NCBI RefSeq assembly: GCF_003382365.1
Contig: NZ_QTSU01000005.1
Location: 168,603 to 232,602, forward strand
Source: Lysobacter silvisoli
GTDB taxonomy: Bacteria > Pseudomonadota > Gammaproteobacteria > Xanthomonadales > Xanthomonadaceae
Length of the DNA stretch: 64,000 nucleotides
Direction of reading: 5' to 3'
Below the pieces are notes generated by a model that saw only the letters and a program-made list of their open reading frames with translations, did not search any database and had not been told where the DNA came from. Every line of letters begins with the position of its first letter. The first letter of the stretch is position 1. Below are positions 51,605 through 60,110 of this stretch, piece after piece. The position numbers and the translations under genes were made by a program.

Positions 51605-51673
51605 CTAGAGCGGGATGGCGGCGGCGTCAAGACGTTTTCGTCGGCCCAGGTACGGAAAACGCCAACCCGGACG

Positions 51674-51704
51674 CAAAAAAAGAGCCCCGCCGTAGCGGGG
51701 CTCT
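51674..51704 (-). terminator. Rho-independent terminator of the FadL-type gene
   Basis: AGAGCCCCGC (51681-51690) pairs with GCGGGGCTCT (51695-51704), loop CGTA; the A run at 51674-51681 gives a U tract on the minus strand. Confidence 0.9.
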
Positions 51705-51728
51705 TCGGGTGTCGCCTTGCCGGCCGGA

Positions 51729-53090
51729 TCAGAAGTGGTACTGAGCCGAAGCGCCGAACAGGTTGACGTTGCTGTCGTAGGAACCGAACAGACGCTGGCC
51801 GCCCTGGGCCGCCGGCGTGACGATGCCGATCTGCGGACGGTCCGGCTCGATGCGGGTGTAGGCGAAGCTGAATTCCAGCTGCTCGCTGAAGTTCCAGGTC
51901 GCGCCGATCGAGTACCACTTGCGGTCTTCGTCCGGCAGGCGCGGGGTGCGCGTGGCGTACGTGGTCGGGGTTTCGTCGTAGGCGTAACCGGCGCGCAGGG
52001 TCCAGGCGTCGTTGAGCTTGTACTCGGCGCCCAGCGACATGAAGCGCGTGGTATCCCAGCCGAAATGCTCGACCGAGTCCGCGTCCGGGTTGGCGAAGTC
52101 GATGCGGATTTCCTGCAGCGAGCTCCAATCGGTCTCGGCGTAGTCGGCCAGCAGCGAGAACTGGTCGTTGAACTTGTACTCGACGCTGACGGTGGTGACC
52201 GACGGCGTGGTCAGCTTGGCCAGCGCGCGGCCGTCCTTGAACAGCGGGGTGGCGCCCAGCGGGCCACCGGCTACGGCGGCCGGCACGGTCCAGTCGACGG
52301 TGCCGCTCAGGTCGTGGTCGATTTCCGAGCGGTGCGACAGGCCGATGGCCAGCTTGTCGTTCGGACGGAAGTTGACGCCGATGACCCAGCCCATGCCGGT
52401 GTCGTCGCCTTCGACCTTGGCGAAGCCGTCGGAGCCCTGCGGACGCGCGAACGCCGGCGCGGTCGGACGCGCCGCCGGCGGCAGCTGGCCGAACAGGATG
52501 GCGCCGAAGTCGACGGTCTTGGACAGCTCGGCCTCGGCCTTCTCCCAGATGATGCCGCCGCCCACCGACAGGTGGTCGGGCACCAGCTCGAACGCGGCCG
52601 ACAGGGTCAGGTCGACGGTCTTGAGCTCGGACTTGGCGGCGTAGTAGCGGCCGACCCAGCCGGGCTCGTACTCGGTCTTCAGACCGAACGGCGCGCTGAC
52701 CATGGCGCCCACGGTCAGACCGTTGTTGAACTTGTGGATCAGCGACATGGCCGGAACCGGGGTGACGTCGCCGGCTTCGCCGCCGTCGCCGCCGGTGAGC
52801 GGGCGGCCGATCAGGTCGTAGCCGCCGCCTTCGAAGCGGGCGTTGAGGTCGATCACGGTGACGTCGGTCTGCACCGTGGTGCCTTCGAACTGGGTCATCG
52901 CGGCCGGGTTGTTGGCGACCACCGAGGTGTCGCCGGCTGCCACGCCGGTACCGGCGAACGCGCGGCCCTGGGCCTTGACGCTGTTTTCCTTGAGCTGGAA
53001 GCCCGAAGCGTGAACCTGGCCGAGGGCCAGTGCGCCGGTGATGCCCAGCGCGAGGGCGGTCAGGCGCGTATAGCGGTGTGCGTGCTGCAT
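51729..53090 (-). CDS. OmpP1/FadL/TodX family outer-membrane transporter
   Basis: A 453-residue FadL-type porin for long-chain fatty acids or other hydrophobic compounds. After the signal peptide (LGITGALALGQVHASG) comes the family start SGFQLKENSVKAQGRAFAGTGVAAGDTSVVANNPAAMTQF with the NPA hatch motif. Then follow ALSRKTEY-type strand residues (FGLKTEYEPGWVGRYYA) and a C-terminal YHF for BAM recognition. The ATG at 53090 with GGAGA upstream is preferred to an open frame extending to 53204, which would put 38 residues before the signal. Confidence 0.94.
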   Translation of the reverse strand: MQHAHRYTRLTALALGITGALALGQVHASGFQLKENSVKAQGRAFAGTGVAAGDTSVVANNPAAMTQFEGTTVQTDVTVIDLNARFEGGGYDLIGRPLTGGDGGEAGDVTPVPAMSLIHKFNNGLTVGAMVSAPFGLKTEYEPGWVGRYYAAKSELKTVDLTLSAAFELVPDHLSVGGGIIWEKAEAELSKTVDFGAILFGQLPPAARPTAPAFARPQGSDGFAKVEGDDTGMGWVIGVNFRPNDKLAIGLSHRSEIDHDLSGTVDWTVPAAVAGGPLGATPLFKDGRALAKLTTPSVTTVSVEYKFNDQFSLLADYAETDWSSLQEIRIDFANPDADSVEHFGWDTTRFMSLGAEYKLNDAWTLRAGYAYDETPTTYATRTPRLPDEDRKWYSIGATWNFSEQLEFSFAYTRIEPDRPQIGIVTPAAQGGQRLFGSYDSNVNLFGASAQYHF

Positions 53091-53347
53091 GCGTAAGTCT
53101 CCATTGGAGTATTTTTTGGTCTTCCACGGCTGTCCGCGCGCGCCGGCGAAAGCCGGGCCCGCGCCCGCCGGAAAGCCCCTCCCGACGTACGACGCCGTAT
53201 GCACTATAGCGCGGCTGTTAACCGAAAGCTAACAATAGCGACCGGTCCGACCGCTACCGTTCTCAGCCAGGTTTTCGTCCAGGTTTTCCCAACGCCGGCA
53301 TCCCCCTGTTCAGCCTGCCGGCGGCGGGCACCGCGACGCCCCGAATC

Positions 53348-54040
53348 ATGTTCATCGCCATCCCCTCCCGCGAAAAGGCACCCTTGCGCTGGGCCACGCC
53401 CCTGCTGTTCGCGGCGCTGTGGCTGTGCTTCATCGGTTCGGCCCTGCTGCCGGACCCGGAGCAGCGCCGGCTGATGCTGGAATGGGGCGCGCTGTCGGGC
53501 GGCCTGTCCAACCCCGAAGCCTGGTGGAACGCGGTGCGCGACGGCAGCGGCCTGCGCTTGTTCAGCGCGCTGTTCCTGCACGCCGACTGGGCGCACCTGC
53601 TCGGCAACCTGGTGTTCCTGCTGATCTTCGGCCTGCCCGCGGAGCGGGCGATGGGGCCGTGGCGGTTCCTGGCCTTGTTCCTGTGCGGCGGCGCGGTGGC
53701 GAACCTGGCGGCGGTGATCACCATCGGCACGCCCGACCGCATGATCATCGGCGCCAGCGGCGCGGTGTCGGCGCTGATCGGCGCCTACCTGGCGCTGTTC
53801 CCCGGCGCCAAGCTCGGCGTGGTGGTGCCGCTGGGGCTGTTCCTGCAGTTCGTGAAAGTGCCCGCGCCGTTGCTGATCGGCATCTGGGCGTTGCTGCAAG
53901 TGGTGTTCACCTTCATCGGCCCGGCCTTCGGCGCGGTGGCGTGGTCGGCGCACCTGGCCGGCTTCGCCTTCGGCGGCGGCTTCGCCCTGATCGCGCGCGC
54001 GGGCATCGCCCGGCGCATGCGCCGGCGGCGAGGCTACTGA
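53348..54040 (+). CDS. Rhomboid family intramembrane serine protease
   Basis: A 230-residue membrane protein with six or so helices. Family motifs: LFLHADWAHLLGNLVFLLIFG (HxxxN), the nucleophile Ser137 in IIGASGAVSALIGAY and the catalytic His202 in WSAHLAGFAFG. It cleaves single-pass membrane substrates within the bilayer. The ATG at 53348 follows the divergent fadL promoter region. Confidence 0.94.
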   Translation: MFIAIPSREKAPLRWATPLLFAALWLCFIGSALLPDPEQRRLMLEWGALSGGLSNPEAWWNAVRDGSGLRLFSALFLHADWAHLLGNLVFLLIFGLPAERAMGPWRFLALFLCGGAVANLAAVITIGTPDRMIIGASGAVSALIGAYLALFPGAKLGVVVPLGLFLQFVKVPAPLLIGIWALLQVVFTFIGPAFGAVAWSAHLAGFAFGGGFALIARAGIARRMRRRRGY

Positions 54041-54109
54041 CCTTGCAAGTCACGGCCGCGCCCTTACTTCCGTTGCATCGATAGACACCCCGCACGCCCA
54101 CCGACCGCC

Positions 54110-54430
54110 ATGGCCAAGACGCTCTACAAAGTCACCTTCCTCAACGCCGGCAAGGTCTACGAACTGTACGCGCGGCATGTCGCCTCCGGCGCGCTGTGGG
54201 GCTTCACCGAAGTCGGCGAACTGGTGTTCGACCTGCACGAAGGCTTGGTGGTGGACCCCACCGAAGAACGCCTGCGCGACGAATTCGGCAACACCCGCGT
54301 ACTGCACCTGCCGATGCACAGCATCGTGCGCATCGAGGAAGTGGAGCGCAAAGGGCAGTCGGCGATCCGCGATGCCGCTACGGGCGAGAAGGTGGTGACG
54401 CCGTTTCCGTTGCCGGCTAAGCCGCGTTGA
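54110..54430 (+). CDS. DUF1820 family protein
   Basis: A 106-residue cytoplasmic protein, starting MAKTLYKVTFLNAGKVYELYARHV, with the conserved GFTEVGELVFDLHEGLVVDPTEERLRDEF and HLPMHSIVRIEEVERKG segments. DUF1820 is common in gammaproteobacteria and of unknown function. It lies 69 bp after the rhomboid gene. Confidence 0.9.
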   Translation: MAKTLYKVTFLNAGKVYELYARHVASGALWGFTEVGELVFDLHEGLVVDPTEERLRDEFGNTRVLHLPMHSIVRIEEVERKGQSAIRDAATGEKVVTPFPLPAKPR

Positions 54431-54439
54431 GTTGGGGCG

Positions 54440-54558
54440 GCTAAAAGCAAATCCCCCCTGCCCCCTTTTCCGAAGGGGGGAACAGCAACGGCAGCGACGA
54501 CGTCTCCGCTTTTGATTCCCCCCTTTGGAAAAGGGGGGCTAGGGGGATTTGCTTTTGC
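54440..54558. repeat. GCAAATCCCCC-family repeat (full copy)
   Basis: Begins with AAAAGCAAATCCCCCC, then CCCCCTTTTCCGAAGGGGGG, and ends with CCCCCTTTGGAAAAGGGGGG and GGGGGATTTGCTTTTGCC. The inverted GCAAATCCCCC ends enclose two inner hairpins. It sits between the convergent DUF1820 and ctpA genes; the right end runs into the ctpA stop codon. Confidence 0.85.
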
Positions 54559-54559
54559 C

Positions 54560-55948
54560 TCAGCGCTTAGCAGCGCCTTCCCCGGCCTGCGCCACTGCCG
54601 GCTTCTTCAACTCCGCCAGCGCCGCGGCGATCGGCGCATCGCCTTCCAGTACTTCGCCGGCATTCGTACCCGGCGCATCGTCCGCGTCGCCGCGCAGATG
54701 CCCGGGCAGGTTGGCTTCGCTGTAGCCGGTGCGGCCGCCGTTGGTGGCGTCCTTGCCTGGGTGCAGGGCGACGTCGGGCACGATGCCCAGCGCCTGGATC
54801 GACTTGCCGCTGGGCGTGTAATAACGCGCGGTGGTGAGCTTGACCGAGTCGCCGTTGTCCAAGGGCAGCACGGTCTGCACCGAGCCCTTGCCAAAGGTGC
54901 GGCTGCCGACCACGCGCGCGCGGCCGTTGTCGCGCAGCGCGCCGGCCAGCACTTCCGAGGCGCTGGCCGAACCGGCGTCCACCAGCACCACCACCGGCGC
55001 GCCGGACAAACGGTCGCCCGGCGTGGCGCCGAACTCGGCGTCGCTGATGGCGATGCGGCCGCGGGTGCTGACGATCTTGCCCTTCTCGAGCAGGTCGTCG
55101 GCGATCTGCACGGCCGACGTCAGCAGGCCGCCGGGGTTGCTGCGCAGGTCGATCACCAGACCGCGCAGATTGCCGCCGGCCTGGGTCTTGAGCTTTTCCA
55201 GTTGGCTTTCGAAATCGGCCGCGGTGTCGGCCTGGAACGCGGCGATGCGCAGGTAACCGTAGCCCGGTTCGAGCATGCGGCTGCGCACGCTGGCCACGCG
55301 GATGGTCTCGCGCGTGACCGGCACGTCGAAGGGCTTGTCGCGGCCTTCGCGCACGATGGTCAGCACCACCTTGCTGCCGGGCTCGCCGCGCAGCGGGCCG
55401 GAGCTGTCGCCTTCGTCGGCCTTGAACGGCTTGCCGTCGATGGCCACGATCAGGTCGCCGGCCTTGATGCCCGCGCGCGCGGCGGGGGTGTCGTCGATGG
55501 GCGAGATCACCCGCAGGCTGCCGTCGGGCTGGCGCTGCAGTTCCACGCCGATGCCGTCGTAGGCGCCGCGCGCCTGCTCGTCGAAGTCGTCGGCGGCGGC
55601 CTTGTCCAGGTAGACGCTGTGCGGGTCCAGGTCGAACAGCAGGCCGCGGATCGCCGAATGCATGAGCTTGCGGTCGTCCACCGGTTCCACATAGGCCTGC
55701 TTGACCGCGTTGTAGACGGCCACGTAGCGGCGGATCTCGTCCAGCGGCACCTTGGAATCGGCCTCGTCCTGCTTGGCGTCGGCTTTCTTGGCGCCGTCCT
55801 TCTGCGCCGGGTCCTTGGCAGGGGCGGGCGCCTGCGCGGGCGGCTCCTGCGCGGCCGCGGGCAGCGCCAGCGCGAACGCGGCCAGGCCCAGCCACAGGGC
55901 GCGGCGCAAGGTCGCCGAGGAAAGAGGTGCGGGGTGACGCAGGCGCAT
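54560..55948 (-). CDS. ctpA: S41 family carboxy-terminal processing protease (CtpA)
   Basis: A 462-residue periplasmic serine protease. A signal peptide (LGLAAFALALPAAAQ), an Ala/Pro/Lys-rich linker, then the PDZ domain (DGIGVELQRQPDGSLRVISPI...AGIKAGDLIVAIDG) and the S41 core, whose catalytic Ser is in DAGSASASEVLAGAL and Lys in VGSRTFGKGSVQTVLPL. It processes the C-termini of periplasmic proteins and cell-wall enzymes. It is the third gene of the gpmI-envC-ctpA order found in Xanthomonads, but 400 bp with a repeat separates it from envC. Confidence 0.95.
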   Translation of the reverse strand: MRLRHPAPLSSATLRRALWLGLAAFALALPAAAQEPPAQAPAPAKDPAQKDGAKKADAKQDEADSKVPLDEIRRYVAVYNAVKQAYVEPVDDRKLMHSAIRGLLFDLDPHSVYLDKAAADDFDEQARGAYDGIGVELQRQPDGSLRVISPIDDTPAARAGIKAGDLIVAIDGKPFKADEGDSSGPLRGEPGSKVVLTIVREGRDKPFDVPVTRETIRVASVRSRMLEPGYGYLRIAAFQADTAADFESQLEKLKTQAGGNLRGLVIDLRSNPGGLLTSAVQIADDLLEKGKIVSTRGRIAISDAEFGATPGDRLSGAPVVVLVDAGSASASEVLAGALRDNGRARVVGSRTFGKGSVQTVLPLDNGDSVKLTTARYYTPSGKSIQALGIVPDVALHPGKDATNGGRTGYSEANLPGHLRGDADDAPGTNAGEVLEGDAPIAAALAELKKPAVAQAGEGAAKR

Positions 55949-56348
55949 GCAGGAACTCCGAAGCGGATTGCCGGTTGGACCGCGCGCGGCGCGCAGGGTT
56001 CGCGCACCGGGACGGCCATGGGAACACGTTAGGCAGGGGCTCGGGAAGCTTTCGTTAACGGCGGCGGGGCGGGTTCAGCCGGGGGTGGGGCGCGAGCTTG
56101 CCGCAGGTCACGCGCCGCTGCAGGCACCTACGCGATACGGGGAACGATCCGGCCTGGGGCCAGACGAATCATCACCCGTCATTCCGGCAGAAGCCGGAAC
56201 CCATGTTGCTGTCCCCGCAGCGTCCGGTCCGGAAACAGCGAAGATCAAAATAAGTTCCGGCGTTCGCCGGAATGACGGTGAACCAAGGCGACCAGTGGCT
56301 GACGCCGCTGCTGCGCGCAGCTCAGCCCCGCTGCGCAACCGGCCCGGC
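55949..56348. other. Intergenic region between envC and ctpA
   Basis: 400 bp holding the ctpA upstream region and the inverted repeat listed separately. Apart from these I see no gene; small open frames here are antisense or cross the repeat. Confidence 0.5.
56176..56278. repeat. Long inverted repeat, CATTCCGGCGAA family (copy 2)
   Basis: Ends CCGTCATTCCGGC (from 56176) and GCCGGAATGACGG (to 56278). It matches the copy at 2954-3045 in arms and in the inner AAGATCAAA spacer, with a slightly longer middle. It lies between envC and ctpA. Confidence 0.82.
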
Positions 56349-57584
56349 TCAGCGCCGCAGCCAGGTCGAGGGGTTCACCGGCTGGCCGTTGCGGCGCAGT
56401 TCGAAGTACAGCGCCGGGCGGCCGTTGCCGCCGGAGCTGCCAACGGTGGCGACGGCGTCGCCGCGCTTGACCCGGTCGCCGACGTTGCGCAGCAGCGCGT
56501 CGTTCTGCGCGTACAGGCTCATGTAGCCGTTGCCGTGGTCGACGATCAACAGCAGGCCGTAGCCGGTCATCCATTCGGCGTAGACCACCTGACCGTCGCC
56601 GACGGCCTTGACCGTGGCGCCGGCGGCCGCGCCGATCAGCAGGCCGTCGCTGCCGCGGCCGTCGGGCATGGTCGCGCCGTAGCCGGCCAGCAGCGCGCCC
56701 GACACCGGCCAGCCCAGGCCGCCGACCTGCGGCGCCGGCGCGCTGGCCACGGTCAGCGGCTTGCGTATGCTCGATTCGGGCTTGCCGGTCTTGGCCGCGG
56801 CGGCGCGCGCCTCGCGCTCGGCCTTGGCCGCGGCCGCCTTGCGTTGCGCCTCGGCGCGCGCGGCGGCCTGGCGCAGCTTCTTGAGCAGGTCTTCCAGGCC
56901 CTTGGCGTCGCGCCCCAGGGCGCGCTCGCGGCTGCTGCGGTCCTGGTACTTGCGGTTGATCTGAGCGACCAGCGCCGCACGCGTTTCGCGATCGCTCTGC
57001 AACTCGCCCAGCTGGCTGCGCTGCTGCTTGCGCGCGCCGTCGAGTTCGGCCTGGCGGGCGACGATCTCGCGCTCGACCGTGTCCAGCTCGGCCAGTTCGG
57101 TGCGCAGCTGGGCGATGCGGCGTGCGCGGTCGCGCTGCACGTAGCCGTGATACGCGAGCAGGCGGTTGGCATCCGCCACGCGGTCCTGCGACAGCATCAC
57201 CTTCAAGGGCGCGTCGTTGCCCTGGGCGTAGGCGGCGCGCAGCAGCCGCGCCAGTTCCTCGCGCTTGGCGCCCAGCGTGCCCTGCAGGGTTTCGCGGCGC
57301 TGGCGCAGTTGGGTCAGCGAGGACTGTTCGCGGGCGATGCGCTGCTCGGTGTCGCGCAGAGTGCGATTGGTGCGGCCGACCTTCTCATCGGCCTCGCGCA
57401 GCTCGCGCGAGGCGGTGCCGCGCTGGCCTTCGAGCTTGCGGCGCTCGTCGGCGACCGACTTGAGCTCGCTCTTGATGCGCTCGAGCTTGCGCTCGGTGTC
57501 GCGGCTGTTGTTCTGCGCTGCGGCCGGCGCGCAGGCCAGCCACGCCAGCAGCGTCGCGGCGGCGAGCGCGCGCAGGCTCCGCAT
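56349..57584 (-). CDS. envC: Murein hydrolase activator EnvC-like (M23 domain)
   Basis: A 411-residue periplasmic protein: signal peptide (ALAAATLLAWLACAPAAAQ), two coiled-coil segments (TERKLERIKSELKSVADERRKLEG and REELARLLRAAYAQ..., Lys/Ala/Arg-rich) and a C-terminal LytM/M23 domain (GYGLLLIVDHGNGYMSLYAQN). The M23 site looks degenerate: HxH is not intact (LYAQN in place of LYGHL). That is typical of EnvC, which activates AmiA/AmiB amidases in cell division rather than cutting peptidoglycan itself. The stop of gpmI overlaps its ATG. Confidence 0.92.
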   Translation of the reverse strand: MRSLRALAAATLLAWLACAPAAAQNNSRDTERKLERIKSELKSVADERRKLEGQRGTASRELREADEKVGRTNRTLRDTEQRIAREQSSLTQLRQRRETLQGTLGAKREELARLLRAAYAQGNDAPLKVMLSQDRVADANRLLAYHGYVQRDRARRIAQLRTELAELDTVEREIVARQAELDGARKQQRSQLGELQSDRETRAALVAQINRKYQDRSSRERALGRDAKGLEDLLKKLRQAAARAEAQRKAAAAKAEREARAAAAKTGKPESSIRKPLTVASAPAPQVGGLGWPVSGALLAGYGATMPDGRGSDGLLIGAAAGATVKAVGDGQVVYAEWMTGYGLLLIVDHGNGYMSLYAQNDALLRNVGDRVKRGDAVATVGSSGGNGRPALYFELRRNGQPVNPSTWLRR

Positions 57585-59137
57585 CAGGCGCCCGACCCGC
57601 CTTCGATCAGCAGCGTCCGGCCGCTCATCTCGGCCGGCTGCGGCACACCGAGCAGGTCGAGCATGGTCGGTGCGACGTCGCGCAGGGCGCCGCCGCTGCG
57701 CAGCTGCGCCGGGCGCGGGCCCAGGTAGACCAAGGGCACAGGGCCCACGGTGTGAGCGGTGTGCGGCTGGCCGGTGGCGGGGTCGCGCATCATTTCCAGG
57801 TTGCCGTGATCGGCGGTGATCAGCAGCGCGCCGCCGACCTCGCGCACCGCCTGGGCGATCGCGCCGATGGCCACGTCCACGGCCTCGGCGGCCTTGACCG
57901 CGGCGGCCAGATCGCCGGTGTGGCCAACCATGTCGGGGTTGGCGATGTTGCACACGGCCACGTCGATCTCGCCCGAACGGATCGCCGCGGCCAGCTTGGC
58001 GGTCACTTCCGGGCAGCTCATTTCCGGCTGCAGGTCGTAGGTGGCGACCTTGGGGCTGGGCACCAGGATGCGGCTCTCGCCGGCGTAAGGCTCTTCGCGC
58101 CCGCCGCTGAAGAAGAAGGTGACGTGCGCGTACTTCTCGGTCTCGGCGATGCGCAATTGCTTCAGGCCCTGCGCGGCCAGCAGTTCGCCCAGGGTGTTGC
58201 GCAGTTCGTCCGGCGCGAACGCCACCGGCGCCGGCAGCCTGGCGTCGTACTCGGTCAGGCAGACGTAGCGCGACAGTCGCGGGCGGCGTGCTTCGTAGCC
58301 GTCGAAGTTCGGATCGACGAAGGCGGCGCTGAGCTGGCGCGCGCGGTCGGCGCGGAAGTTCATGTAGACCACCGCGTCGCCGTCGGCCATCGGCAGGGAC
58401 GGATCGATCACGGTCGGGGCGACGAACTCGTCGGTCTCGCCGCGCGCATACGCCGCGTCCAGCGCCGCCAGCGCATCGGCGGCGTGGTGCTCGCTGCGCG
58501 CCTCCACAATCGCGTCCCAGGCGCGCAGCTGGCGGTCCCAGCGTTTGTCGCGGTCCATGGCGTAGTAGCGGCCGCTGACGCTGGCGATGCGCGCGTTGCC
58601 GGCGCGCTCGCAGGCCTGCTGCAGCAGCTGCAGGCTGGGCGCGGCCGACTTGGGCGGCATGTCGCGGCCGTCCAGGAAGGCGTGCACGGCGACCCGGGCC
58701 ACGCCCTCGCGCCGCGCCAGTTCGATCATCGCGAAGATGTGCTGCTCGTGGCTGTGCACGCCGCCGGGCGAGAGCAGGCCCATCAGGTGCAGCGTGCCGC
58801 CGGCATCGCGGGCGGCGGCGCAGGCCGCGCGCAGTTCGTGGTTGGCGTAGAAGCTGCCGTCCTCGATCGCCGCGTCGATGCGGGTCAGGTCCTGGTAGAC
58901 GATGCGGCCGGCGCCCAGGTTCATGTGGCCGACTTCGGAATTGCCCATCTGCCCGTCCGGCAGGCCGACGTGGCGGCCTTCGGTGTGGATCAGGGTGTGC
59001 GGCGCGCTGGCCAGCAGCGCCCGCCAGTTCGGCAGGTCGGCCTGGGCCAGGGCGTTGTCGGCGGGGTCTTCGCGATGGCCCCAGCCATCCAGGATCAGCA
59101 GGACGACGGGGCGGGGGCGCGCGGAAGCAGGGGACAC
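57584..59137 (-). CDS. gpmI: 2,3-bisphosphoglycerate-independent phosphoglycerate mutase
   Basis: A 517-residue alkaline-phosphatase-fold enzyme that interconverts 3- and 2-phosphoglycerate with two Mn ions. Motifs: VVLLILDGWG, the nucleophile Ser in GQMGNSEVGHMNLGAG, HAFLDGRDMPP, NIANPDMVGHTG and LLITADHGNLEMM. The start is GTG at 59137 (AGGA 8 nt upstream), giving a normal length; a longer frame upstream has no family similarity. Coupled to envC. Confidence 0.96.
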   Translation of the reverse strand: MSPASARPRPVVLLILDGWGHREDPADNALAQADLPNWRALLASAPHTLIHTEGRHVGLPDGQMGNSEVGHMNLGAGRIVYQDLTRIDAAIEDGSFYANHELRAACAAARDAGGTLHLMGLLSPGGVHSHEQHIFAMIELARREGVARVAVHAFLDGRDMPPKSAAPSLQLLQQACERAGNARIASVSGRYYAMDRDKRWDRQLRAWDAIVEARSEHHAADALAALDAAYARGETDEFVAPTVIDPSLPMADGDAVVYMNFRADRARQLSAAFVDPNFDGYEARRPRLSRYVCLTEYDARLPAPVAFAPDELRNTLGELLAAQGLKQLRIAETEKYAHVTFFFSGGREEPYAGESRILVPSPKVATYDLQPEMSCPEVTAKLAAAIRSGEIDVAVCNIANPDMVGHTGDLAAAVKAAEAVDVAIGAIAQAVREVGGALLITADHGNLEMMRDPATGQPHTAHTVGPVPLVYLGPRPAQLRSGGALRDVAPTMLDLLGVPQPAEMSGRTLLIEGGSGA

Positions 59138-59326
59138 GGTGCGATTCCTGGTCGATGAACAGGGCCGGCGGGCCCTGCATAGCGTTGCCGGGATTGTAGC
59201 GGAGCCGGCGCGACCGGCATGACCAAGGACACACGCAGGCATTGGCGATGTGGCTTAAACCTGTGCGCCCTTCGCCGCATCTCTGTTAGCGAGCCCACCC
59301 ACGGGAACTCCCAAAGGACCCCGCCC

Positions 59327-60001
59327 ATGATCCGCAACCGCTACACCGTCGCCCTGTCGCTGGCCCTGACCGCCACGGCCATACCCGCTTTCGCCGCCGA
59401 CCCGAGCATCGACAAGGTCAACGGCAGCATCACCGTCGACGCCGGCGAGCGCTACGGCGACCTGGAAACCGTCAACGGCAGCATCCGCATCGGCGCCAAC
59501 GCCCGCGTGGCCGACGCCGAAACCGTCAACGGCAGCATCACCGTGGCCGACAGCGTGCAGGCCGGCGGCCTGCAGACCGTCAACGGCAGCATCCGCGTGG
59601 GCCGCAACGGCACCATGGGAGACAGCGTGGGCACGGTCAACGGCAGCGTGTTCGTCGACCGCGGCGGCAGCATCCGCGGCGGCGTGGAGACGGTGAACGG
59701 CTCCATCGGCCTGGTCGACACCGACGTGTCCGAAGGCATCAACACCGTCAACGGCGACCTGACCGTGGGCGTGGACTCGCACGTCAAGGGCGGCATCACC
59801 TACGAGAAGCCGAACTTCCAGCTGCTGTCGAGCAAGCGCCGCAACCCGCGCGTGATCATCGGCCCCAACGCCCAGGTCGACGGACCGCTGGTGTTCAAGC
59901 GCGAAGTGGACCTGTACGTGCACACCAGCGCCAAGATCGGCCCGGTCACCGGCGCCAAGGCCGAGCGCTACTCCGGCGACGCCCCGCCCGAGCGCAAGTA
60001 A
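59327..60001 (+). CDS. Secreted protein with TVNGSI tandem repeats (beta-solenoid-like)
   Basis: A 224-residue exported protein (leader MIRNRYTVALSLALTATAIPAFAA). The mature part is built of seven imperfect repeats of about 20 residues centred on a V-N-G-S/D motif: KVNGSITVD, TVNGSIRIG, TVNGSITVA, TVNGSIRVG, TVNGSVFVD, TVNGSIGLV, TVNGDLTVG. Each carries a 'GSI.V' strand followed by a small loop, as in bactofilin and other polymer-forming beta-solenoids. A basic KRRNPR segment and KREVDLYVHTSAKIG follow at the C-terminus. Function unknown; it could be an adhesive or scaffold protein. A CAAAGGAC site precedes the ATG. Confidence 0.82.
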   Translation: MIRNRYTVALSLALTATAIPAFAADPSIDKVNGSITVDAGERYGDLETVNGSIRIGANARVADAETVNGSITVADSVQAGGLQTVNGSIRVGRNGTMGDSVGTVNGSVFVDRGGSIRGGVETVNGSIGLVDTDVSEGINTVNGDLTVGVDSHVKGGITYEKPNFQLLSSKRRNPRVIIGPNAQVDGPLVFKREVDLYVHTSAKIGPVTGAKAERYSGDAPPERK

Positions 60002-60110
60002 GGCCACTCCGGCCGGGGCCCGACCGCGTATTCACGCTACCGGTCAGGTCCCGGGCCGCGCAGGGACATAGAATCGGGATTCCGCCGATGAAGGCCGTCC
60101 CGGAGTAGCC

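Noticed and set aside
53091..53204. Longer start for the FadL-type gene
   Set aside because: It would put 38 residues without signal properties in front of the clear signal peptide; the ATG at 53090 has its own GGAGA site.
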